This document shows, piece by piece, positions 21,637-31,573 of a DNA stretch of 40,247 nt (positions are counted from its first letter, which is position 1; every line of letters starts with the position of its first letter). The stretch comes from Gonapodya prolifera JEL478 (lineage: Eukaryota; Monoblepharomycota; Monoblepharidomycetes; Monoblepharidales; Gonapodyaceae), in NCBI GenBank assembly GCA_001574975.1, contig KQ965756.1:348864-389110 (forward strand), read 5' to 3'. A program made the position numbers and the translations under genes. Below the pieces are notes generated by a model. That model searched no databases and was not told where the DNA came from. It worked only from the letters and a program-made list of their open reading frames with translations.

Positions 21637-23068
21637 ATGGACTCACCGCCTCCTTTATCTGACTCCGCGGTGTCTCCTACCACATCTCCCACCTCTCTCA
21701 GAAGAAACCTGAGTCTCTCGAGATCCCTCATTCCAAAATCGGGGTCTTCGGCTCCCCGAGAGCCGTCAGCTGTCGCCCACGTACGCTCTTCTTCAACACC
21801 TCCTTCCACTCTCCCCGATGGCCCGCCACCACCGACACCTGGAGCCCCCTCAATGAATAGCCCTTTCGGCCGAGCCGCTCCCCTCTCCCGTACGAGTACT
21901 CTGCCGTCATTGGACGTCCAATCCCTTACAGTGGGATACTTGGAGTCTACAGAAACTATGTGGCGACAGTGGAGACGATTCAAAGAGTTTGTCACCTCTG
22001 CGAGAGTCATCGAAGTCGCCATTGGCAATGTCATCGGCGACACCCTTAAGGAGGTGGTCAAATCTTTTGTCGCTGATGTTATTTTACCGCCACTGGCATG
22101 GATCGTTGGTGAGTATTGCGCGGAGGGGGTTTGGTGCCTTATCTGGTGCAATGGAAAGACCATAGACACGAAGCCCGGCGCCCCGAAGAGCAGTCGAATA
22201 CCTTTTTGCCACCTGTTGGGGTGACAATATTCAGATTGCGTCACATGAACTAATCGCACCGGTTCCTTTTACCAGGTAATCGCCTTCAAAACCAGTTTAT
22301 CGTTCTCGCCAGGGGGAGGTCGAAGACTCTTCGGTACCAAACGGTGGAACAAGCCATGGCGGACGGCGCCGTGACATTGAATTACGTGAGCCATCCACTT
22401 TTCGTGGACGAGATCCTGTAGCGCATTGAGCTGATTCCCTATTTCATCCCGCTTCCCGCTGTCATCTTCGCTGCACACAACAGGGCCGCTTTCAGAACAC
22501 CGTTTTCAATTTCTGGATAACAGGTCTCGCTGCCTATTACTGCTTGCAGGGTACGTCGTATCTTTTGTTTGCTACTCGACCTCGCCGTTAATCCGTCGGG
22601 AACATTGCATCATCAACGACCTCCCAAACTACTTTCCCACGGACCTGTTTGAAGTGGCACAAACCTTTTTCCGGCGATACTTGGAACCTGGGACGAGGGA
22701 ATGCCCTTTCGTGAGTTCTCACTATTCCCGTGTCGTGTGACCGTATGCTGAAGCATGGTTTTGCGCGTCATGCCGACTTGAATTAATTTGGTCATTTCAA
22801 TCATTTTCTGGACTATGGTCTGCTGTTTTACCTTAGTGCTGCTCCAATATACCGAAAAGGGTAAGGATCGTATTGGTTGACTCGCATTTGCACATCATTA
22901 TCCTTACAACCGCGCCTCTTTTTGCTACCGGCATCTCACCACTGGGCGCTTCTGAACTCCCTCCTCTGCGTACCGCACTCTTCCGCTGTTGCAATTGTAA
23001 AGGCCTCGAAATGCTCGCAATGCGCCAGTAGCGTGGAGCCAGTGCGAGAAGACTACGGAGGATATTAA
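21637..23068 (+). CDS. mscL: Large-conductance mechanosensitive channel, MscL family
   Basis: Six exons: 21637-22108, 22276-22385, 22484-22550, 22655-22710, 22837-22860, 23003-23068; 264 aa. The first 110 residues are a Ser/Pro-rich extension not found in bacterial MscL. The channel begins at FKEFVTSARVIEVAIGNVIG, the amphipathic helix and pore-lining TM1 of MscL, then VADVILPP. Exon 2 is the periplasmic-loop equivalent, ending LNY; exon 3 continues GRFQNTVFNFWITGLAAYY, matching the YGxFIxxxxxF start of TM2. The tail reads CPFCCSNIPKRASKCSQC: Cys233, Cys236, Cys247 and Cys250 form CX2C-X10-CX2C, like the zinc-ribbon-like tail of many bacterial MscL. MscL opens under membrane tension and releases solutes during hypo-osmotic shock; the membrane is uncertain here. 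Exon 5 is only 24 nt but supplies the second cysteine pair half, and every junction keeps phase. Confidence 0.85.
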
Positions 23069-23347
23069 AGGAGATTGTTTCGCAAGATTGATGGGTATTT
23101 TGGCCCAGGTGGAACGGATACGGCTATCGTCAGGAAATGACTTCGTACTTGATCCATCCGTCCTGTGGGGTGAACTGGAGAGGGTTGAATGTGTTTGGTC
23201 GAAGCATTGTTTGTGCATGAGTTAGGCCTTTACAAGTGTTTTGTCTACTAGATGAAGAGTTTTTGCCTGCTTTTCAAGGAAGATTTGCATCACAATGCAT
23301 GTGTTAGCAAGTGCACCTCACTTTTGGTGTGTTCCAAACCGCCAACG

Positions 23348-24949
23348 ATGCCCCTTGACCCTTCTCGCTACGTACAGCTTGGCACTGTCGAATGCTATCG
23401 TATCCTGTCAGGCATGTGGCAGCTCAGGTGAGGAACTTCCAGTTCGGACCGAACATCGTCGAGTCGGAGAGCTGACATGGAATCGAAAACGCATCGTCGC
23501 AGTTCTTCGGCATGGGGAAAGTACCCCAATCAAGATGAAATCGTCAAATCGATGAGAGAGTACTATGAGGCGGGATTCACCACGGTAAGCGACTTAAACA
23601 GTTCGATCTCGGCATGTACGGCAACCAACACCCAACAGATGGACATGGCAGATCACTACGGTCCCTCTGAAACGCTCTACCGGCGTTTTCTTCAAAATCT
23701 CGCGGCCCATCCCGGTCCTAGCGGCTTGCCACCCCCACGCGGTTTTACAAAGTGGGTACCGTCTCCCGGACCTATGGGGAGGAAAGAAGTCGAGAGAGCG
23801 GTCCGTGAGAGAATGGAGAGGATGGGCGTTCGATGTCTGGATATGATTCAATTCCACTGGTGCGTTCTGTATACATAGTCAATCGCTTAGATCGGTGACA
23901 CAAGAGTCTCACTTTGCCCCTCCTCGCCACTGAATATAGGTGGGACTACAGTGATAAACGTTACTTGGAGGCACTTCGGCATTTCAAATCTCTCAAGGAG
24001 GAAGGTCTGATTCGGGAGGTCGCTCTGACCAACTTTGACACACAGCGCCTCAAGGAGATTCTGGACGCCGGTGAGATTTGCTGATCTGGTAACGAAATTT
24101 GAATTGGAAATCAGATGCGTATTTTGATTCGCAACGACGCAGGGATCCCCATTGTTTCAAATCAAGTTCAGTTTTCACTCGTTGATCGAAGGCCAGAGCT
24201 ACGCATGGCGGAACTTTGCCGAGCTACAGGGGTCAAGCTCTTGACCTATGGCACACTAGTAGGTTCTCATACACATAAGAAGCGCCTGTTTCCTTCCAAA
24301 GTAAAACTATGTGATCTCGATAGTGTGGCGGCCTAATCTCCCCATCGTACCTCGGACAGGCAAATTCACCGCCAGCTCCTTCGCTTACACCATCACAACG
24401 AAAGTATATGCAGATGATACAGACTTGGGGTGGATGGTCCAAGTTTCAGGGACTCCTAAAAGTTCTGGATGAAGTGGCACAGGAGAAACGAAATCAAGGT
24501 TTGGAGGCGGATCTAAGCTCGGTAGCTGTGCGGTGGGCACTGGATAAGGATTTCGTCGGTGGGGTAAGTGCTTGATCGGAGGAGGGAGAGACCAAGTTCC
24601 TCCGAAACGAACTGTACTAAAAGATTGCATTCGCTTTGCCCAGGTCATTGTCGGTGAGCATTTTCGCATTTAATTGGCGATGCGAAGCCATTGACGCTAT
24701 CTCGTTCTTTTCATTTCAGGGGTGCGATTCGGTATCACATCCCATATATCTTCAAACAAGGCACCCTTCCACATTTCGCTGACTGAAACCGATCGAGATC
24801 GAATTGAACGTGCAGCGGGTACGGGCGAGCGATTGCTACAAGTTATTGGGGACTGTGGCGACGAGTGAGTCAAGTGTCAAATTCATTACAATGGGCCCCG
24901 AGAATGTCAGTGATTTGAAATCTGCCTCCAACTCGCCAGGTACCGATGA
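23348..24949 (+). CDS. Aldo/keto reductase
   Basis: Nine exons: 23348-23427, 23503-23584, 23639-23859, 23940-24070, 24143-24258, 24324-24563, 24644-24653, 24720-24864, 24940-24949; 344 aa. Landmarks of the (beta/alpha)8 AKR fold appear in order: LSGMWQLS at strand 1, MDMADHYGPSE with catalytic Asp56 and Tyr61, FTKWVP with the catalytic lysine, MIQFHW with the catalytic histidine, LTNFD, PIVSNQVQFSL, LLTYGTL, and VIVGVRF, which binds the NADPH phosphate. The C-terminus GDCGDEYR is typical. AKRs reduce aldehydes or ketones with NADPH in the cytosol; the substrate is unknown. Two exons are only 10 nt long. The first (24644-24653) encodes VIV and is needed to join the flanking exons in frame. The last restores the EYR ending; reading through its intron would stop two residues earlier, so that step is less certain. 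Confidence 0.87.
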
Positions 24950-25666
24950 GAAGTATTAATTGCACACCGTCCGATTGAGCCTTGCTAGTCGTATCTCGCG
25001 TGAAGGGTGGGAGTTTTGCAACAGTTTAACTGCAGTCAGTTCCCCACTAAGGTGGGATAACCACGTTATCTCTGCCATTGAAATAAAAAAGTTAAGATGC
25101 TCTTAAATTTCGAAAATTATGAATTTTACGAGCATTACTACAGAATCGTGGTTTGTTCTGGTCCGGTCCCGTCAGTGGGAGCTCTTTCGTGCAATGGAGC
25201 CTTGTGTTCTTTTCGCAATAGGTATTTCTATAGTTATTTCACGACCTATCTCGTTCACTGCAGTTCCGTAAAAGTCTTCCTCTGAGCGATGTCGTGCGAT
25301 CGAGGCTCATAGACTCCTCTACTCTTTGCTGGCACCGCCACAATAGTCAAATGTTTGAAAGGGACATACAACTTACTTATTCATACCCTGAGATCTTTGT
25401 TATTAACCCCGTTTGGACCTGTTGAAAGATTAGTATGACGAAGTGTGCAAGCAAGCCACCGAAGAAAAACCGCAATAGATCGATTCTGGGCCGTCCCACG
25501 GAAACTTCCCGCTCTTTTTGGCTTCGATCATTAGAGAAACATACCAAGAACGCTCTTCGACCGACGCGAGCCCAGGATCGGGCTGATCTAACGTTGAAAA
25601 GGGTCGCAGGCATATCTTAACCTCACTGGTTGTCAGCAACTCAGCGACAGGACGAAGGACACTTCG
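24950..25666. other. Intergenic region
   Basis: 717 bp between the aldo/keto reductase and the GATA gene. An AT-rich stretch near 25080-25130 would suit a 3' UTR end. No convincing exon, RNA gene or repeat seen. Confidence 0.45.
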
Positions 25667-27689
25667 ATGCCGAACACAAAGAAGGCAAACGCCGAGGAGG
25701 AACAGAGCGGGAGTTTCCACGATGGGACTGGTGCTTCGCAAAGTTCGCCTGCCTTTTCTCCTGACCAAAATGCATCCACTCCGACCAGTGATGGCGCAGA
25801 GCATGATCAGAACTCTGTAAATCTATCAGAAGCGGGAAAGGAGACGCCGGATTCCAAGCCTGGAGACGGCGACTTGAGCGAGACTGCGTCCCGAGCAGCC
25901 TCACCAACTCCGACAGCGGGTGGCGACCAGGACGAACAAAAGGCGCCACGAAAATGCTCTTATTGTGGTGCAACAACTACTCCAATGGTAAGCGAGATCA
26001 TCCGCTCGATTGCATGTTGCTCTGTGATACCACACGTATTTGACACCACTCGTTCGACCCTTCTCCCACGTCGATGAACCTGACCATAGTGGCGACATGG
26101 ACCAATAGAATACCGTGAGACATATTTTGATGGGTTTTGAGCACCCACTGTCGCTGATAGCACTCTTACTAGACGTGTTGTGCAATTCCTGCGGTGTCAA
26201 ATGGCGTCGAAATCAAATCCTCAAACACCTACCTCATAGCACGAACAAGCAAATTCGCCCGAACGCATTTACAGCTCCAAAGCGAACTGGACCGCCCCCG
26301 AGATCTGCGTCGGGTGCTCCAGAACAGGAAAAAGTCAAGAGTGAAATCGATGGGAAGGAAGACCCTTCCAGTTGGGTAATTTCTACAGAGACTATCTCGG
26401 CTCAGGTTGAGCGAGCGATGCAGGGAGTTGCGGATATTATCAATAGCGAAGGTGATCCAGGACTCTCAAACGAGCTGCTGGGTGAGAGTGTGACGGACGA
26501 ACACACCAACGGCGCACATTCGGATGAAAAGGTATCGAAATCGAGGAGGGATACCGGGAGAAGCTCAACCAGCCTGGCGGAGAAACTCAAATCCGCGGTG
26601 CGCTCGACAGACGCGTCAGTCTCATCACGGCGATCGCTGCGATCGTCCGACGCATCTGGGAAATACGAAGATCACATGGATGATGTCGAAATGTCGTCTA
26701 ATGGTGCGGCGTCAGCGCCAAATGGTGGAACCATTTCCCCTCCCAGTGTTACCCCCACGTCAACTGTGTCCGACGCAACTCCTGCCCCGCCTCCCACCTC
26801 CCTTCGTGTGCGGATAACGCGACCCTCTGTACCGACAATCGAGACACCGCCCCCACCTCCTGTTGGCCACCATAAACGCCGAGCTTTGGCAGCCGACGGA
26901 GAGGATAAAGTTGACGAGAAGGTGGTGCAGAAACCCGCTGCACCGACGAAAGCTGCGGCGAAGTCTCCAGAAGAAGCCAAGGGAATCAAAAAGGCGAAGG
27001 ACGCGGTGAAGGAGGTGGATGCCGAAAAGCTGTCGGGGAAGCGGAAGGGGCTACCAGGGGACTCTGAAGTAGACGAAGAGAGACCAGCGAAAAAGGTGAG
27101 CGCAAGCCGCAACCACGAAAGCGATGCGTCACTTATCAAGAACTTACATGGTGCGCCCTTGTAAGACCTCGAAACAGGACCTAACTAGACCTCGTGCCTC
27201 GCGGAGTTCGGTAAGTGCTCAGAGTAACATCCTCATTCGTATTTTACTCATTTTGAGGGACGTCAGGCGAAACCAACTGCACCCGAAACAACTCCTCCTC
27301 CCAACGTCACAATCGGACCCGGCCTCACCCTCGAGGAGATCTTCGAGCACCTCTTCCGGATGGGTATTCTCCAATACGTCGGCCCGAGTCCGCCCTCGGC
27401 AGTCCCCGAAAATGTGAAACGCGAGATCGAGGAGAAATCAACCATTCCGGCGAACCCTCACCGCGAGGAGGAGCGGAAGGGGCTCGACAGGGTGATCAAG
27501 ATCGAGGAGCGGATTCGGAGGGTGGAGGAGATCGTTGCCGAGGTGGCCAGACGGAGTCCGTTGCATGACACAACGGGAGCCGAAACAGGGCCCGCCGGAC
27601 AAGGTTTGGCTGGGGCTCTGAGCGAGATCAGAGCGGCGGCCAAGGGGATCAAAACCGGGATCGATGCAATGCAGACCGAGAATATGTGA
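25667..27689 (+). CDS. GATA-type zinc-finger transcription factor
   Basis: Five exons: 25667-25987, 26090-26114, 26173-27095, 27178-27210, 27267-27689; 574 aa. The finger is assembled across three exons: Cys97-X2-Cys100 (CSYCGATTTPM), WRHGPIEY from a 25-nt exon, and Cys119-X2-Cys122 (VLCNSCGVKWRR). That is CX2C-X18-CX2C, the class IV GATA finger, followed by a basic run. The N-terminal 90 residues are acidic and Ser/Pro-rich. After the finger comes a long disordered region rich in Ser, Pro and Lys with runs resembling nuclear signals (GKRKGLPG, RPAKK). The last exon ends in a charged helix (about 500-535, IKIEERIRRVEEIVAEV) likely to form a coiled coil for dimerisation. GATA factors bind GATA-core DNA in the nucleus; which genes this one controls is not visible. 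Missing exon 2 would break both the frame and the finger, which supports the model. Confidence 0.82.
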
Positions 27690-28007
27690 CGATGCTCACC
27701 GCGGCAGCAGCGCCACCGCCCACCCGCACATGCACTACATGACGTGCAAATGTCTCCACACGATGGAAACGAGAGGGAACTTTTGATTTGCACGTCGGGT
27801 CGGTTACGACTGACGATATTGTTATTTTGCACTACGACCCCCCCTGTACTCTTTGAAATTTCCACGTTTTCTTTGTTCAATATAGACCTTTATTTAGTCG
27901 ACAAAGACCTTAGTGCTTCCCCCCTCCCCCCTCCCCCCTCCCCCCTCCCCGCCTCTCTCTCTCTCGGCAGAGTCGACATAGCCTCCCNCCCGCCGCCCCC
28001 TCAAAAA
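27690..28007. other. Convergent intergenic region with C-rich microsatellite
   Basis: 318 bp between the GATA gene and the minus-strand oxidoreductase, presumably both 3' UTRs. From about 27919 to 27953 there are repeats of C6T, then a CT run. One undetermined base (N) sits at 27988 in a C-rich stretch, a sign of sequencing difficulty. No gene seen. Confidence 0.6.
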
Positions 28008-29629
28008 TCACCACCACTCCATTCCCATCCCGTACAACGCACCATCCGTCGCCCACCTCACGAACTCCTTTCTTTCCTTGGACGTCTCGAACATCTCCTC
28101 GGGGTACCACACTCCCGGCTTCACCCTTGCCCCACCAATACCTCCCGCGGCGCACACGGTCGCGCACTGAGCGCCGACGGGGGTCATGCAGAGCGCCATA
28201 ACTGCAACGGCGTGACCGATGGACTTGACGCATGAGGGGTGGTAGTAGGTCGCGGACAGCGTTGGCGGGAGATCAGTCGACGTTTTGGCCCCTCCTTCCG
28301 GGTGCGCAAGTGTGGTTGTCTCCGACCCAGTCGTCGAGCTCGGCGACCCTCCACCTCCTTCCTCCCCCTCGCGCTCGAGCGGGGGCGCGTCCTTGACAGT
28401 AGCCTTAATCGCCATACCCACGCCCTCCCCGACAAACCAATCCACCATCCTTATTGCTGGCTCCTGCCACTTGACGATCCACTCCACCAGCTCGCGGTTC
28501 TTGAGCTGCTCGCCGTACATCTGCCCCAAGATGCGCATGTTGTCGTTGAAGAAGTCCGGCGCCGTCGCGAATCGGGCTTCGACGGTGGGGATCCCGCATG
28601 TGGAGCGGATCGAGTGCACTTCGGGGAGGTCGAAGAGGTAGGTCCGTCTCGGGCCGATGGGGGCAGGGAAGGTGCACACGCGGGAGCCGGTGTGTGACAT
28701 GGGCATGGTGGTGTAGGAGATGCCGTGGCGGTAGTTTGTGGCGGGGATGCGCAGGATCATGAAGGAGGTAGTGAGGACTGTTGTGCCTGGATGGGAGGAC
28801 GAAACGGGTTAGGAAACCGAGTTAAAAACCTGAAATAACCCTGCAAAGTCGAAGGTGGAGCACAAAAGCGACGCAACGTCAGCAGCGCCCCCAACTAGGC
28901 GAGACTCACCCAATCCTCCGGTCCCAGCCACCCAATAATCAAACTCGACCGTCTTACACTTTTCGTTCCCGCCAACTTCCTCAATCAGTTCCTTTGCGAT
29001 CACATTGCTCAACCCGGGGAACAGCCCGCCCGTCGTGACGCAGGGCACGCCGGCGTCGAGGGCGGACTTGTGCAGGACCTTGCAGACTTTGCCGAATGCC
29101 GCGTCGTCGCAGACGTCGAGGTAGGGCGTGCCTGGTCATGAGTGGCAGGGGGAAGGAGGGGCATTCACGAGTCGTCGCGGTGAAGTAGGGACATGTCAGC
29201 TCGAGTCGGTGGACGCCTGCTTTGAGCGTTCTGGAGCCCTGACTCACGTGTCTCAATCGCCGCTTTCAGAACAGACGCTTCCGCGTTCTCCTGAAACGGC
29301 CCCGCGCAGTTCACGACCAGCTCGCACTTCCCCTTCCCTCCCATTTCCTTCTCCCCACCCTCGCCTCCCTTATTCCCCATCACCATCGCTGCAACGAGCG
29401 TATCGTACTTTGTCACGTCCACCTTCACAAACGTGCTCCTCGCAGCACCAAGCTCCGCACACAGCGCGTTTCCCCTTTCGGCGCTCCGTCCCGCAACGTG
29501 GATGTGGATGGTGGGGTGCAGAGCGACGAGGGATCGGGAAATGGCCGCGCCGACTTTGCCCGTGGCACCGATGACGAGGACGTATGGGTTGTGGTTGGTT
29601 GGCGTGGGGGCGGGAGACAGGGTCGACAT
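28008..29629 (-). CDS. Saccharopine dehydrogenase-like NAD(P)-dependent oxidoreductase
   Basis: Three exons on the minus strand: 29629-29248, 29131-28910, 28786-28008; 460 aa. The N-terminus reads PYVLVIGATGKVGAAISRSL, a Rossmann dinucleotide fold with Gly21-x-x-Gly24-x-x-Gly27, then HVAGRSAERG, VVNCAGPFQ, and across the first intron TPYLDVCDD. CVTTGGLFPGLSN and FDYWVAGTGGLG follow. This order matches saccharopine dehydrogenase-like and trans-acting enoyl reductase-like proteins. The C-terminal exon has a hydrophobic segment (GHAVAVMALCMTPVGAQ) and a Ser/Thr/Gly-rich loop before it. The start was set at ATG 29629; an in-frame ATG at 29695 would add 22 residues. The true lysine-pathway enzyme differs, so the substrate is open. 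Introns are 116 and 123 bp. Confidence 0.8.
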
Positions 29630-30102
29630 GGCGGAGGCGGGGGTGGAGGGGTAGGAGAGGCAAAGATAGAAGGGTGGGTGGGTTTGTGGGGCCACAGAAG
29701 GGGCTGGCGAGGGAAGATGTCAGACGCGGGATCGATCGATTCAAAGTTGACGTGCGGGTCGGTGAGTGGTGACACGTGACAGACGACACATCGCGGCAGC
29801 GTCCACCCGCCAAAGACAACGCAGCGAGTGCGCTTGGAGTCCGATGGGTGTGTGTGCGAACGCTTACCGTGTTTTCGTGCGCGGACGTTTGCCCTTTTGT
29901 CGGAACTGGGGGCCGATGTGTTTGTGTGGGGAGGGGTGACAGGTTTAGCCAAATATAGGTAATAATAGTAGTAATGCGACACACATATAAATATTCGTCG
30001 AACTCACGACAGTGGTTCCCGCAATGTCTTAGTATGGTGCCATGGAGCTGCTAATATCGGGTTTTGGTGGGGCATGTCTTGCCTTGCGCTTGACTGACCC
30101 TG
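29630..30102. other. Intergenic region
   Basis: 473 bp upstream of the saccharopine dehydrogenase-like gene and downstream of the minus-strand hypothetical gene. Long minus-strand frames here run into the oxidoreductase first exon in the wrong frame and are shadows. No other feature seen. Confidence 0.5.
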
Positions 30103-31019
30103 TTACACGTTGGAGAACGTTCGAGCGAAGTTCGAAAGCTGAGACATCGTATCGATAGCCCCATGGACCTTTGTCAAAACGTCAGATTTGTCGACCGGAG
30201 ATATCTGCTGAAAACAAGGTCTCAGATTTATTGAGTTGATATCATTGCGAAGCCCGTAGTGAGCGGTAGCGAGCGACGGTGAGCTCAAAGTTGGCAGTCG
30301 GGACAAAAACTTTTTGAAACGACGTTAAACCCCCCGGTTTTGTCCGCTCGATTGGCGCGTAGAGACAACACGAGGTGCCGTTTGCGCTCTCAGGGTCGGA
30401 TTCCGTTCGTGGGAGGTAGGAGTGGGTGGGTGAGTGGTTTTGAGAAACCAGGTGAAAAACACCAAACGATCGCAATCCCCGAGCATGATGTCCCTCTCAG
30501 GATGACGCCGAAGATACCACGGGGGTTTCATTCAGAGCGAGAGTCCTCTGGTACTGTTGGGTGGTGATAAGGACGTGGTCAGAACACCCAACACTTCGAT
30601 CCCACGGATTTCTGGATTCGAAGGGGAGGAATGGTCTTCCAAACACATCAAAGGCTCTACAGGTGAGAGTTTTGTGGTGGAGAGGGTAGCAAGACTGGTC
30701 CCAACAGGAGGAGCATCGTTAGCACGGAGCTAACACGTCCGAAGAACATTGACCTTGAAGTGGAAGACGTGCTTAAGGCATGCCTCGAGGAGTAGACTCC
30801 AGCAATTAGAGATGTGGACTGCGGAATTGTTGAGGGATGACTGCTTGAGCTGGTGAAGATGGGATCGCGCCGGTGGCTGACGATATGTATCGTAGCACCA
30901 AGTGAAACCAAATGAGATGTTAAGAATGTGTATTCAATGTAATGAAATCTTGCACAATGTTTACGGGTTCCGCTGGGATTTCCGTGTTCACCCACCCGGC
31001 TTTCCTCTCAAATCTCATC
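30103..31019 (-). CDS. Novel five-exon hypothetical protein
   Basis: No single frame here is long, but five short minus-strand exons join cleanly: 31019-30966, 30876-30754, 30694-30518, 30388-30278, 30207-30103, giving 189 aa. Every exon is a multiple of three and every intron (89, 59, 129, 70 bp) is phase 0. Good splice signals are TTGTTTTCAG before the last exon and a CTAAC branch-point-like site 24 bp before the exon 3 acceptor. The text reads like protein: SNCWSLLLEACLKHVFHFK joins to SCYPLHHKTLTCRAFDVFGR, and the end is QISPVDKSDVLTKVHGAI then a helical SQLSNFARTFSNV. Cysteines are frequent. No family is recognised. The donor before the last exon (GTCGCT) is weak, and the first exon is the least certain because the frame can also continue into the proposed first intron. 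Confidence 0.45.
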
Positions 31020-31573
31020 CATGCCAAAAGGCGTGAATTACCATATCAGCTCGCAACGGGCGAGCTCAAGGGCATAGCCCCACTATCTTATCAGTGTCAG
31101 TAGCACACGCGGAGTTTGGTTGAAGAGCGTCTATTCTAGCAACCTCCTCAACAAGAGCTCTTTTCTTTCATACGTAGCAGATAACATTTGACATCACTCG
31201 CTACTTTGCATGACTTGTTGGGTGATCGAAGTCCCACTTCAACCCATTCCGAAACGAGAGTGGTGAACTTGCGATCACAGCGCAATGCCAAACGCAACGA
31301 TGACCTTCTGATCGACTACAGATAAACGTAATGGCGAATGGCGCGATAATGTGTTCTCTTACTTGAATTAGGGTTCCGAGGCACACCCTCGGCAGCAGAT
31401 TAGCCAGCATCCCCGAACGCAAACTCCGTTCTCCCCACTGCTCTCTGCCATCCGACGAGGAGGCGTCTGCAATCTGCGCCATCGCACTTGTCTTCCGAAA
31501 AAGAATCGGATCGTCTCTTTGCCCCGCACTTAAAGAATCCGCGGACACGCGAAATCCGGAACCAACTGCAGCC
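31020..31573. other. Divergent intergenic region
   Basis: 554 bp between the start of the minus-strand hypothetical gene and the CoA ligase. It should contain both promoters. No recognised motif, exon or RNA gene. Confidence 0.45.

Noticed and set aside
22551-22654. Read-through of MscL into GTSYLLFATRPRR and stop
   Set aside because: Splicing 22551-22654 restores the frame into VAQTFFRRYLEPGTRECPF and the cysteine tail characteristic of MscL.
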